From Planctomycetota bacterium (GTDB lineage Bacteria; Planctomycetota; PUPC01; JABMSA01; JAUWKK01), in assembly GCA_030614245.1 (NCBI GenBank), contig JAUWKK010000079.1, forward strand, positions 1-9,740: a stretch of 9,740 nucleotides of DNA. The letters run 5' to 3'. The translations under genes were made by a program, and so were the position numbers. Shown here in pieces: positions 1 to 6,307 of the stretch. How positions within the stretch are numbered: position 1 is the stretch's first letter; each line of letters opens with the position of its first letter. The notes beneath the pieces were generated by a model, which saw only the letters and a program-made list of their open reading frames with translations, had not been told where the DNA came from and did not search any database.

Positions 1-241
1 CCCCCCCGGAGCGGGGCGGGGGCGGCGGGCGGGGGGGGGGCCCCGGGGCGGTGGGCGGCTGGGCGGCGCCCCCCGCCGGGGGGGGCGGCGGGGTGGCGGG
101 CCCGGGGGACGTCCCTTGCTTTTCGGTGCCGGGGATCACGAGCACCGTCATGCAGAATGGGCAGCGGCCCTCCTTCCCCGCAAAGGCATCCTCTACTATG
201 AGCTTCCGCGAACAACTCCAGCATACTACTTCAATACCCAT
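1..241 (-). CDS. Zinc-ribbon protein with proline-rich linker, C-terminus cut by window edge
   Basis: Reading the minus strand from ATG at 241 gives MGIEVVCWSCSRKLIVEDAF, then AGKEGRCPFCMTVLVIPGTE, and the frame stays open to position 1. The paired CxxC knuckles (C7xxC10 and C28xxC31, with CPFC as the second) separated by a 'GKEGRCP' turn are the usual layout of a short N-terminal zinc ribbon. From about residue 42 the protein becomes a Pro/Ala/Gly linker (TPPPPPAGG and similar), which is what the extreme G tracts at 1-110 encode. Such linkers often join a zinc ribbon to a membrane or sensory domain, but that part is outside the window. The ATG overlaps the tmk stop by 11 nt, and GAGG lies about 10 nt upstream, so the gene is probably translationally coupled to tmk. 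Function is unknown. The zinc-ribbon call is fairly secure, the rest is inference. Confidence 0.72.
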   Translation of the reverse strand, partial: MGIEVVCWSCSRKLIVEDAFAGKEGRCPFCMTVLVIPGTEKQGTSPGPATPPPPPAGGAAQPPTAPGPPPRPPPPPRSGG

Positions 242-887
242 GTGAGTCCATCCTCGGCTGCCTGACGTGCAGCAACGGCCGTACGAGATCGATTATCTGC
301 TGATGCAGCTCTTCTATGCCGAAGGCGGCATCGAGCACTTTGATTCGCCGGCCCTCTGCTGTAAGGGTCGATGCAATATCCAGATAGTTAAGGCGAATCT
401 GCTCGAGGTATTCCGGTTTTTCGTACCGTTCGCGCCCGCGGCCGGCCGCCTGGATGCGTTCGACGCACAATTCCGTCGGCGCATTCAGCAGCAGCGTAAT
501 GTCAGGCGGCGGCGCAAAACGGTTCAGATTTCGCACCCAATCCAGATCGAGAATGACCGACTGATACGCGAGAGATGACATCACGTATCGGTCGGAGATC
601 ACGTCGCGTCCTGCGCTGACGGCGGGCTGGATTTCCCTCTCGATGTGATCGATCCTGTCGGCGGCGAACAGCAGTGCAAAGACGCGTTCGTCCAGGTTAT
701 CGGCTGCCGGCTTGATGATGTCGCGTATGAGCCGTCCCACCGTGCCCTTGCTGGGTTCGCAGGTCACGAGCACGTCACGGCCCCGATCGCGAAGCCAGTC
801 GGCCAGACGCTCAGCCTGGGTTGTCGTCCCCGTGCCATCGATGCCCTCCAGCACGATAAACAGGCCATGGCGGTTGCTTTGTTTCAT
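231..887 (-). CDS. tmk: Thymidylate kinase (dTMP kinase)
   Basis: This cytosolic enzyme phosphorylates dTMP to dTDP with ATP in dTTP synthesis. The 218-residue length fits the family. Visible motifs are the P-loop EGIDGTGTTTQ (residues 14-24), CEPS (43-46, in the place of the usual REPG segment), the DRY motif SDRYVMSS (98-105), and a LID-like stretch rich in Arg (AAGRGRERYEK, 147-157). The P-loop has Thr at residue 21 where Walker A normally has Lys. I recall similar GTTTQ P-loops in a subset of bacterial dTMP kinases, so this need not mean loss of activity. The ATG at 887 lies 25 nt after the tyrS stop on the same strand, with no clear Shine-Dalgarno, so cotranscription with tyrS is likely. 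The downstream zinc-ribbon gene overlaps its stop. Confidence 0.95.
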   Translation of the reverse strand: MKQSNRHGLFIVLEGIDGTGTTTQAERLADWLRDRGRDVLVTCEPSKGTVGRLIRDIIKPAADNLDERVFALLFAADRIDHIEREIQPAVSAGRDVISDRYVMSSLAYQSVILDLDWVRNLNRFAPPPDITLLLNAPTELCVERIQAAGRGRERYEKPEYLEQIRLNYLDIASTLTAEGRRIKVLDAAFGIEELHQQIIDLVRPLLHVRQPRMDSHGY

Positions 888-912
888 AGATCGTCAGTTT
901 CTTCGAGAAGCC

Positions 913-2142
913 TTAACTGCCCGGCTTGATCCGAGCAAATCGCCTCTTGCCCACCTTGAGGACGACCGGCCCCTCGATGGTGATCTGCGCGTTAGTTTCG
1001 CTGATACGCTCACCGTCGATGCTGACGCCGTCCTGTGCGATTAGCCTGCGTGCCTCACTGCCGCTGTCGACCAGCCCGGCTTCGCGCATAAGGTCTACTA
1101 TCCAGATGGAGCCATCCTTGAGTTTCGAAGCCGGAATCTCGGTCTCGGGTATATCCGACGGCAGTTCGTGCCTGCTGAAGACGCGGTTGAACTCCGCTTC
1201 GGCAGCGTCGGCGGCTTCCTTTGAATGATACATCTCGACCAGCCTGCGAGCCAGGGCTACCTTCGCGTCCCGAGGGTGCGCATCGTCTGCCAGCAGCCCG
1301 TCGATCTCGGCCATCGTCACGTCTGTCGTCAGCATGAACATGTCCCGCATCCCCTCGTCGGGGATCGCCATGGCCTTGCCGAACATCTCATCGGGCGGCT
1401 CGTCGACTCCGATGTAATTGCCTAAGCTCTTGCTCATCCGTCGGACGCCGTCGGTGCCGGGCAGGATCGGCATCGTGAGGCATACCTGCGGCTCCTGGCC
1501 GTCGTCGCGCTGCAAATCGCGCCCGACGAGCAGGTTGAACGTCTGCTCCGTGCCGCCGAGCTCGACATCGGCCTTCACCATTACCGAATCATAGCCCTGC
1601 ATCAGCGGATACAGCATCTCGTGGACGCCGATCGGCTCGCCGTCCCTGTATCGTTTCGCGAAATCGTCGCGTTCGAGCGTCCTCGCGACGGTCATCTTCG
1701 CCGTCATTCGGATCACGTCGAGGAAGCTCATCTCTGCGAACCATTCGCTGTTGCGGCGGACTTCGGTCCGTTCGGTGTCGAGGACCTTCGCGGCCTGATC
1801 GATGTATGTCTGAGCGTTGGCGGCGATCTCCTCGGGGGTGAGCATTGGCCGCGTCTTCGAGCGGCCGGATGGATCGCCGACTAGCGCCGTATAGTCGCCG
1901 ATGATCAGGACGGCCTGATGGCCTAAATCCTGAAACTGCCGCAACTTACGCAGCACCACCGTATGGCCGAGGTGGATGTCCGGCGCCGTGGGATCGACAC
2001 CGAACTTGATCCGCAGCGGGCGCCCCGTCTCACGCGAGGCCGTCAGCTTCCGGGCCAATTCGTCTTCCTGGATTATCTCGACCGCGCCGCGCCAGAGCGC
2101 GGCCATCTGTTCGCTAACGGCCGGCATCTGAGCCATCGACAT
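913..2142 (-). CDS. tyrS: Tyrosyl-tRNA synthetase
   Basis: This class I aminoacyl-tRNA synthetase charges tRNA-Tyr. With start at 2142 it has 409 residues, normal for the family. The HIGH-type signature is HLGH (57-60) within KFGVDPTAPDIHLGH, the KMSKS loop is RMSKS (235-239), and GGTEQTFNLLVGRDLQ (196-211) is a conserved active-site region. The C-terminal 60 or so residues (SGSEARRLIAQDGVSIDGE and following) form an S4 RNA-binding domain. The sequence reads as the TyrZ-like branch rather than the E. coli TyrS branch, judged from memory. A longer frame opens at 2214, but its extra 24 codons come from the GAACAG repeat tract. The ATG at 2142 has GGGAGA 7 nt upstream, which decides the start. 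It is the first gene of a likely tyrS-tmk-zinc ribbon operon, read from a promoter near 2400. Confidence 0.96.
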   Translation of the reverse strand: MSMAQMPAVSEQMAALWRGAVEIIQEDELARKLTASRETGRPLRIKFGVDPTAPDIHLGHTVVLRKLRQFQDLGHQAVLIIGDYTALVGDPSGRSKTRPMLTPEEIAANAQTYIDQAAKVLDTERTEVRRNSEWFAEMSFLDVIRMTAKMTVARTLERDDFAKRYRDGEPIGVHEMLYPLMQGYDSVMVKADVELGGTEQTFNLLVGRDLQRDDGQEPQVCLTMPILPGTDGVRRMSKSLGNYIGVDEPPDEMFGKAMAIPDEGMRDMFMLTTDVTMAEIDGLLADDAHPRDAKVALARRLVEMYHSKEAADAAEAEFNRVFSRHELPSDIPETEIPASKLKDGSIWIVDLMREAGLVDSGSEARRLIAQDGVSIDGERISETNAQITIEGPVVLKVGKRRFARIKPGS

Positions 2143-2197
2143 ACCGATCTCTCCCAACTTAGAAACAACGCGCTTCGGACAGGTGAAGGGTGGAACA

Positions 2198-2310
2198 GTT
2201 GAACAGTCGAACAATCAGACAGGTGAACAGTTGAAAGTTGAACAGTCGAAAGATTCAGATTTTCTACTCTTCAGACAGTGGAGCAGTTGAACAGTCGAAT
2301 GATTCAGATT
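2198..2310. repeat. Imperfect GAACAG-type repeat tract in the tyrS leader
   Basis: GTTGAACAGTCGAA occurs three times, starting at 2198, 2237 and 2286. The last two copies continue into a shared GATTCAGATT with one mismatch between. Further partial copies (GGAACAGTT, GGTGAACAGTTGAA) fill the gaps. The tract lies between the predicted tyrS promoter and the tyrS ATG, so it would be part of the 5' leader of that transcript, read there as its complement (CTGTTCAACTGTTCGAC). I see no coding potential in it and no stable hairpin. Function is unknown. Confidence 0.75.
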
Positions 2311-2391
2311 GTCTCCTGTCACCTGCTCTACTCTCGCCTGTTCTCCTTTCTCCTGCTCTCTCCAAGCGCCCATCCGGCGCGAGACCACAGA

Positions 2392-2420
2392 AGTATACTC
2401 TCGCCACGTCATGCAATCAA
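2392..2420 (-). promoter_or_regulatory. Predicted sigma-70 promoter for tyrS operon
   Basis: On the minus strand TTGATT (2420-2415) is followed by a 17-nt spacer and TATACT (2397-2392). The -35 matches the consensus at 4 of 6 bases and the -10 at 5 of 6, with optimal spacing. Transcription would begin near 2385, giving a leader of about 240 nt before the tyrS ATG at 2142. No T-box or other riboswitch is recognisable in that leader. Confidence 0.5.
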
Positions 2421-2494
2421 GCAAAATGGCTTACGGGCAGAGGCGATGCAGGACGGCTCACACGAACCTGCCCCCAGAAGGGAGTGGAACCACA

Positions 2495-2568
2495 GATGAA
2501 CACAGATCAAGACAGATAGGATGGTCTGGATGCCGAGATGGGCGGTCTTCTCATTATCTCTGTTCATC
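2495..2568. repeat. Inverted repeat with GATGAACACAGAT arms
   Basis: GATGAACACAGAT at 2495-2507 is matched by ATCTCTGTTCATC at 2556-2568, 12 of 13 bases complementary, around a 48-nt loop. The left arm is preceded by 'GGAACCACA', and phrases of the type 'aaccacagatgaacacagat' are a common dispersed repeat in environmental bacterial genomes, from memory. No open frame of note lies inside. It could be a small non-autonomous palindromic element. Confidence 0.5.
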
Positions 2569-2618
2569 GGGTGCCTGGCTGCCGAAGCGGGGGACATGCT
2601 TGGCGTGGTGAGAGTACT

Positions 2619-2735
2619 GGCATTGGCTTGCAGCCCCGTTAGGGGCGGAGTAAGAAAGCCCACGGCAACGCCGTGGGTAAGGTTGGCGAGTGAAATCCCA
2701 GCCCCAACGGGGCGGAGGAGTGCCGAAAATCGGCA
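2619..2735. repeat. Structured palindromic repeat, copy 1 (four stems)
   Basis: Four hairpins follow one another: GCCCC-GTTA-GGGGC (2633-2646), CCCACGGC-AAC-GCCGTGGG (2659-2677), GCCCC-AAC-GGGGC (2701-2713) and TGCCGA-AAA-TCGGCA (2721-2735). The first 62 nt are identical to the start of copy 2 at 2820-2881. All six frames through it look like shadow translations (for example AFLLRPNGAA), so it is a non-coding repeat. Comparison with copies 2 and 3 shows stems kept by paired base changes. Confidence 0.8.
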
Positions 2736-2792
2736 GGTCGTGCCGCAGGCAGGCTGGAAAGCCTGCCCCACGTAAGGCAGGCAGGCACGGCC
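2736..2792. repeat. Nested hairpin, VGQAFQPA-type palindromic element
   Basis: The inner hairpin is GGCAGGC-TGGAAA-GCCTGCC (2748-2767), followed by CCACG. An outer pair GGTCGTGCC (2736-2744) and GGCACGGCC (2784-2792) matches at 8 of 9 positions. Read on the minus strand the inner part encodes VGQAFQPA, a peptide I recall from many spurious or repeat-bearing planctomycete proteins. The same hairpin, with the same loop and swapped stem bases, is found in frame inside queE at 5580-5599. Confidence 0.7.
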
Positions 2793-2819
2793 AACTGAGG
2801 ACGGTTGACCGTGGCACCC

Positions 2820-2934
2820 GGCATTGGCTTGCAGCCCCGTTAGGGGCGGAGTAAGAAAGCCCACGGCAACGCCGTGGGTAAAGGATGCCAATAATAACCC
2901 AGCCCTGAAAGGGCGAAATAGTGTCGGGAACTCC
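2820..2934. repeat. Structured palindromic repeat, copy 2
   Basis: Stem 1 is GCCCC-GTTA-GGGGC (2834-2847), stem 2 is CCCACGGC-AAC-GCCGTGGG (2860-2878), and stem 3 is GCCCT-GAA-AGGGC (2902-2914). Stem 3 differs from copy 1 by a paired change at its loop-closing base pair. Stem 4 is degenerate here (GTGTCGGGAACTCC). The copy lies about 65 bp upstream of the fucosidase promoter. Confidence 0.78.
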
Positions 2935-2998
2935 ATAGTCTGTTCCTCGCTCCTTTACGGAACAACAGCCCTTCTCTCCGCGCACGGTGGTTTTTCAT

Positions 2999-3027
2999 TT
3001 GAATCCGCCCCACTGCCGTGATATAAG
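2999..3027 (+). promoter_or_regulatory. Predicted sigma-70 promoter for the fucosidase gene
   Basis: TTGAAT (2999-3004), a 17-nt spacer, and TATAAG (3022-3027) match the consensus at 4 and 5 of 6 bases. The start of transcription would be near 3034, leaving a leader of about 30 to 45 nt. It also marks the end of the repeat field on the left. Confidence 0.5.
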
Positions 3028-3062
3028 CTGCCCGTCGTATTCGGATTTCACTTGGACGCAAT

Positions 3063-4331
3063 ATGGAGCACATTGAAATGGCAGAGCAGAAGACGCAATG
3101 GGACAGGAACCGAAGCCGCCGCATGAAATGGTGGCACGAGGCGCGATTCGGGATGTTCGTTCACTGGGGGCTGTATTCGCAACTCGGCCGCCACGAGTGG
3201 GTGATGAACCGCGAGCGGATACCCCTCAAGGAGTACGAGAAACTCGCCCGAACGTGGAAGCCGAAAGAGCGCCCGGCACGCGAATGGGCAAGCCTGGCGA
3301 AACAGGCCGGAATGAAATACATGGTGATGACTACGAAGCATCACGAGGGCTTCTGCCTGTGGGATACGAAGCAGACGAATTACAACGCGATGAAATGCGG
3401 CCCGAAGCGCGATCTCGTCCGCGAGTACGTCGAAGCCTGCCGAGAGTTCGACCTGAAGATCGGATTCTACTATTCGCTGATGGACTGGCACCACCCCGAC
3501 GGCGCCCGGTGTGCGAAGAACGAAGCCGCACGGCGCAGGTTCACCGATTTCACACAGGGCTGCGTGCGCGAACTATGCACCAACTACGGCAAGATCGACG
3601 TCATGTGGTACGACGTCTCCTGGCCGCTGAGGTCCCCGGAACTGTGGGAGAGCAGCAAGATGAACGCAATGGTGCGCGAGTTGCAGCCGCACATCATCAT
3701 CAACAATCGCTCTCAACTGCCCGAGGACTTCGGCACGCCGGAGGAGCACATCAGAGCCGCCGAGAAGGGCCGCGCATGGGAAGCTTGCATGACTTTCAAC
3801 GGCTCCTGGGGCTGGCAGCCCTGCCCGCCGGAAGACTGGCACTCGGTCAGGAAGGTGATCGAAATGCTGCGAACTGCGACGGCAGGCGGCGGCAACCTGC
3901 TGCTGAATATCGGCCCGAAAGGAGACGGCTCGGTCCCCGACGAAGCGGCAGAGCGCCTCGTCCCGGTCGGAAAGTGGCTCAAGAAGTTTGGCGAGCCGGT
4001 CTACGGCAAGGTCGACCGTGCCGAGGGCATTGAAGGTTGGCTTCCGACCGGCAGGTGGACGCGCAAGGGTAACACCGGATATTACTGGGTAACACGATGG
4101 CCCGGTGAGGAACTCGTCATCGGCGGTATGAAGAGCAAGCTGCTGAGCGCATCATTCGTCCAGGACGGCAAGCCGATCAAGTTCCGCCAGACGAAAGACC
4201 AGTTGATCCTGCGCGGCCTGCCGAAAACCAGCCCCGACAAGATCGCCGAGGTCACGGTATTGAAGCTCGATTTCAAGACGAAACCCAAGCAGGTGCTGGG
4301 AACCGGTTGCGTCGTACTGTGCAAGAGATAG
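3063..4331 (+). CDS. GH29 alpha-L-fucosidase
   Basis: Glycoside hydrolases of family 29 release terminal alpha-L-fucose by a retaining mechanism. The protein (422 residues) opens with the family hallmark WWHEARFGMFVHWGLYSQ (23-40), with H34 expected in fucose binding. It continues with TTKHHEGFCLWD (90-101) and KIDVMWYDVSW (177-187), where D184 sits at the position of the catalytic nucleophile, then ATAGGGNLLLNIGPKGDG (272-289). A short beta-rich C-terminal domain follows from about residue 315. I see no signal peptide or lipobox, so it should act in the cytoplasm on imported fucosides or oligosaccharides, unlike many secreted GH29 enzymes. An alternative ATG at 3078 has GGAG 9 nt upstream and is at least as likely a start as 3063. 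No transporter or other sugar gene is adjacent, so the substrate is not indicated. A strong hairpin follows the stop. Confidence 0.93.
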   Translation: MEHIEMAEQKTQWDRNRSRRMKWWHEARFGMFVHWGLYSQLGRHEWVMNRERIPLKEYEKLARTWKPKERPAREWASLAKQAGMKYMVMTTKHHEGFCLWDTKQTNYNAMKCGPKRDLVREYVEACREFDLKIGFYYSLMDWHHPDGARCAKNEAARRRFTDFTQGCVRELCTNYGKIDVMWYDVSWPLRSPELWESSKMNAMVRELQPHIIINNRSQLPEDFGTPEEHIRAAEKGRAWEACMTFNGSWGWQPCPPEDWHSVRKVIEMLRTATAGGGNLLLNIGPKGDGSVPDEAAERLVPVGKWLKKFGEPVYGKVDRAEGIEGWLPTGRWTRKGNTGYYWVTRWPGEELVIGGMKSKLLSASFVQDGKPIKFRQTKDQLILRGLPKTSPDKIAEVTVLKLDFKTKPKQVLGTGCVVLCKR

Positions 4332-4344
4332 CTGCCAGCGAGTG

Positions 4345-4366
4345 GGGGCGGCTCACGGGCCGCCCC
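4345..4366 (+). terminator. GC-rich hairpin after the fucosidase gene
   Basis: GGGGCGGC (4345-4352) and GCCGCCCC (4359-4366) form a perfect 8-bp stem with a 6-nt loop, 14 nt after the fucosidase stop. No U-run follows, so it is an incomplete intrinsic terminator. It may stabilise the 3' end or reduce read-through into the next gene. Confidence 0.45.
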
Positions 4367-4414
4367 GTAACTCTATCGTTCATTTCGAGGTCTGATTCAG
4401 GAGCTATTCAGCAA

Positions 4415-5173
4415 TTGGATATCCTCCTCCTCGGCACCGGCACGTCGCACGGGGTGCCTATGATTGCGTGCGAGTGCGCCGTGTGCAAGTCCGAGAATCC
4501 GAAGAACAACCGCCGGCGCGCGTCGATCCTCGTTCGCACCGGCAGCGGGAATATCCTCGTCGATACGACGCCCGACTTCCGCGAGCAGATGCTCCGGTAT
4601 CGGCCGGAGACCATCGACGCGGTCATCTTCACGCACGCGCACGCCGATCACATCTTCGGGCTCGACGACGTTCGCGTCTACAGCGACCGGCAGGGGCATA
4701 TCCCGTGCTATGCATCGCCGGCGACGGCGAACTCGATCCGCCGGGCATTCGAATACATCTTCACGTTCCCGGATATCGGCGGCGGGGTGCCTCGGATAGA
4801 ATTGCTCGAGATCAGCGGGCCGTTCGAGGTCTGTGGCCTGCGCGTCGTGCCCATCCCCGTCGAGCACGGCGGCTCGCAGGTGCTCGGCTTCAGATTCGGC
4901 GGCATCGCATACGTCACCGACTGCAACGGCATCCCCGACAGCTCGATGGAGCAGTTGCGCGATCTGAACGTCCTCATTCTGGACGCGTTGCGGCCGAAGC
5001 CGCATCCCACGCACTTCTGCCTGAGCGAGAGTATCGAGGCCGCCGGGCGGATCAACGCACGCCGGACGCTATTCACGCATATCTGCCACCGCCTCGAACA
5101 CGAAGCCGTCAACGCCGAACTGCCCGAACGAATGCAGCTTGCATACGACGGTATGATCGTGAAGGATGAATGA
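4415..5173 (+). CDS. PhnP-like metallo-beta-lactamase-fold phosphodiesterase
   Basis: The product is a metal-dependent hydrolase of the MBL fold. Its N-terminus LLLGTGTSHGVPMIACECAV (4-23) has the GTGTSxGVP strand and CxCxxC cluster (C19, C21, C24) seen in PhnP-type cyclic phosphodiesterases. The metal-binding motif is THAHADH (73-79), TDCNGIP supplies a later Asp, and LFTHICHRLEHE lies near the C-terminus. The frame is open from ATG 4307, inside the fucosidase gene, but that adds 36 unlike residues. TTG at 4415, with GGAG 11 nt upstream, places the GTGTS strand where the family has it, so I prefer it. The length is then 252 residues, typical. No phn genes are nearby, so a phosphonate role is not supported. 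The true substrate, perhaps a cyclic nucleotide or ribose phosphate, is open. Confidence 0.9.
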   Translation: MDILLLGTGTSHGVPMIACECAVCKSENPKNNRRRASILVRTGSGNILVDTTPDFREQMLRYRPETIDAVIFTHAHADHIFGLDDVRVYSDRQGHIPCYASPATANSIRRAFEYIFTFPDIGGGVPRIELLEISGPFEVCGLRVVPIPVEHGGSQVLGFRFGGIAYVTDCNGIPDSSMEQLRDLNVLILDALRPKPHPTHFCLSESIEAAGRINARRTLFTHICHRLEHEAVNAELPERMQLAYDGMIVKDE

Positions 5174-5225
5174 TGGATGATGGGCCTTGCCGGCCGCCCC
5201 TGGAATGGAAGGCGAAGATTCATCC
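5164..5225. repeat. Inverted repeat at the end of the phosphodiesterase gene
   Basis: GGATGAAT (5164-5171) and ATTCATCC (5218-5225) are perfectly complementary and enclose 46 nt that contain GGGCC and GGCC. The left arm overlaps the stop codon. It could fold at the mRNA 3' end. No U-tract follows, so I do not call it a terminator. Confidence 0.35.
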
Positions 5226-5283
5226 ACGCAGGTCCCCGCAATGGGTGGGCAGGCACCTGGAGCACGAAGAATAGAGCGGACAG

Positions 5284-5400
5284 GGCATGCAGGCAAGTCC
5301 CGTCAGGGACGCAGTAGGAAAGCCCACGGCAACGCCGTGGGCGAACGTGACGTGTAACACCACAGCCCCTTGGGGGCGAAGTAATGCCGGGAATCGGCAG
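5284..5400. repeat. Structured palindromic repeat, copy 3
   Basis: The same four stems as copy 1 are present: GTCCC-GTCA-GGGAC (5297-5310), CCCACGGC-AAC-GCCGTGGG (5323-5341), GCCCC-TTG-GGGGC (5365-5377) and TGCCG-GGAAT-CGGCA (5385-5399). Stem 1 differs from copies 1 and 2 by a paired C-to-T and G-to-A change. It ends 26 nt before the queE ATG, so any queE transcript starting upstream would carry it in its leader. Confidence 0.8.
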
Positions 5401-5425
5401 CCCTGCCCATGCGGAGAATGTTCCC

Positions 5426-6214
5426 ATGGAGAACCGAGACCGTTACGCTGATATCGCAGAGATATTCTCGAGCATCCAGGGCGAGGGAGTATACGTCGGC
5501 CGCCGGCAGATATTCATCCGGTTCTGCGGATGCAATCTCAACTGCCGATATTGCGACACCGAAGCGGCGGCCCGCGTGGGGCAGCCTTTCCAGGCTGCCG
5601 ATGATGTCCCCACCAGGTGCCTCGCCGAGCCGGCTCCCGGACGCCCCGCCGTCGAGCACGAGAATCCAATAGCCGCCAATGACCTCGCAAAGATGGTCTC
5701 AAAGCTGAATAAGCCGACCGGGCTGCACCAGGCGATCAGCATAACCGGCGGCGAGCCGCTGCTGCACGCGGGCTACCTGCTCGAGGCCCTCGGCCCGCTC
5801 CGCGAACTCAACCTGCCGATCCACCTCGAAACCAACGGCTCCCTGCCCGATGAACTCGAGCGGATAGCCGACCTTATCGACGTGGTTGCGATGGACGTCA
5901 AGATCGAGTCCGCCACCGGAGAGCCGCCACGGTTCGACGCCAACCGCCGCTTCCTCGCTGTCGCAGCGCGCAGGGAGGTCTTCATCAAGGTGGTCTTCAG
6001 TGATAGCATAACCGACGCGGAGATCGACGAGATCATCGGAATTGCCGAAGCGATCGAGAGGCCGGTGCCGGTCATCTTACAGCCGGTAACTCCCCGTCGC
6101 GGGGTAGCCGCGCCCGGGCCCGCGACAATGTTTGCCGTTCAGCGGAAGCTCGCCGCACGCGGGGTCGATTCCCGCATCATCCCGCAGGTGCATCTGGTGC
6201 TGGGGGTGAAGTAG
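5426..6214 (+). CDS. queE: 7-carboxy-7-deazaguanine synthase
   Basis: QueE is a radical-SAM enzyme that converts 6-carboxy-tetrahydropterin to 7-carboxy-7-deazaguanine in queuosine biosynthesis. The product has 262 residues. AEIFSSIQGEGVYVGRRQIF (11-30) is the typical substrate and SAM region. C36x3C40x2C43 (CNLNCRYC) is the 4Fe-4S cluster motif, SITGGEPLL (105-113) binds SAM, and IPQVHLVLGVK is the standard C-terminus. The start at 5426 has GGAGA 8 nt upstream. An earlier ATG at 5384 lies in the structured repeat. Residues 50-59 (RVGQPFQAAD) are encoded by a mobile-type hairpin inserted in frame after the Cys motif. Other queuosine genes are not in the window. The last 22 codons and stop recur as fossils at 8154 and 9091. 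Confidence 0.95.
   Translation: MENRDRYADIAEIFSSIQGEGVYVGRRQIFIRFCGCNLNCRYCDTEAAARVGQPFQAADDVPTRCLAEPAPGRPAVEHENPIAANDLAKMVSKLNKPTGLHQAISITGGEPLLHAGYLLEALGPLRELNLPIHLETNGSLPDELERIADLIDVVAMDVKIESATGEPPRFDANRRFLAVAARREVFIKVVFSDSITDAEIDEIIGIAEAIERPVPVILQPVTPRRGVAAPGPATMFAVQRKLAARGVDSRIIPQVHLVLGVK
5573..5599. repeat. VGQAFQPA-type hairpin inside queE
   Basis: GGCAGCC-TTTCCA-GGCTGCC (5580-5599) is a perfect 7-bp stem. Its reverse complement has the same TGGAAA loop and the same flanking CCACG as the intergenic hairpin at 2748-2772, with one stem pair swapped. It falls in frame at queE residues 51-58, between the radical-SAM Cys motif and the GGE motif. Related QueE proteins vary in length here, so the loop probably tolerates insertion. 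Confidence 0.65.
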
Positions 6215-6218
6215 GGGG
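6149..6218 (+). repeat. queE 3' end, direct repeat copy A (intact gene)
   Basis: This 70-bp block covers the last 21 codons, the stop and GGGG after it. It aligns without gaps to 8154-8223 (about 9 differences) and 9091-9160 (about 4 differences). In all three the stop codon sits at the same offset. This copy belongs to the working gene and differs from both others at two shared positions (CCC against TCC in ATCATyCCG, and CTG against CGG), so B and C share a source. Confidence 0.85.
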
Positions 6219-6227
6219 TGATGGGTA

Positions 6228-6245
6228 ACGGTCAAGCGTGACCGT
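6228..6245 (+). terminator. Hairpin after queE
   Basis: ACGGTCA-AGCG-TGACCGT is a perfect 7-bp stem with a 4-nt loop, 13 nt after the queE stop, followed by CTTTA. A second hairpin, CGTCT-TTAGAG-AGACG (6243-6258), overlaps it. The U-run is short, so this is a weak terminator candidate between queE and the convergent nuclease gene. Confidence 0.4.
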
Positions 6246-6307
6246 CTTTAGAGAGACGTGCGAAGCGCGGCTTTTCAACGTAAGTGTCGATGCATCTTGT
6301 TGGGCAT

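Noticed and set aside
1..110. Sequencing or assembly artefact at the window start
   Set aside because: The G/C tract keeps the zinc-ribbon reading frame open and encodes a plausible Pro-rich linker, though an error within the homopolymers cannot be excluded.
2184..2199. T-box-like AGGGTGGAACAG near tyrS
   Set aside because: It lies on the plus strand, opposite to tyrS, and is part of the GAACAG repeat tract. The tyrS leader on the minus strand has no T-box sequence or specifier loop that I can see.
2619..2934. CRISPR array
   Set aside because: There are only two adjacent copies, about 201 bp apart, with internal hairpins and no regular spacers or cas genes.
2409..2985. Minus-strand open frames of 143 and 175 codons over the repeat field
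   Set aside because: They are translations of the palindromic repeats (the same FTHGVAVGFL / AFLLRP strings appear twice) and have no domain, credible ribosome site or conserved neighbour.
3098..4033. 311-codon plus-strand open frame inside the fucosidase gene
   Set aside because: It is Arg-rich and overlaps a clear GH29 enzyme in another frame, as usual for GC-rich DNA.
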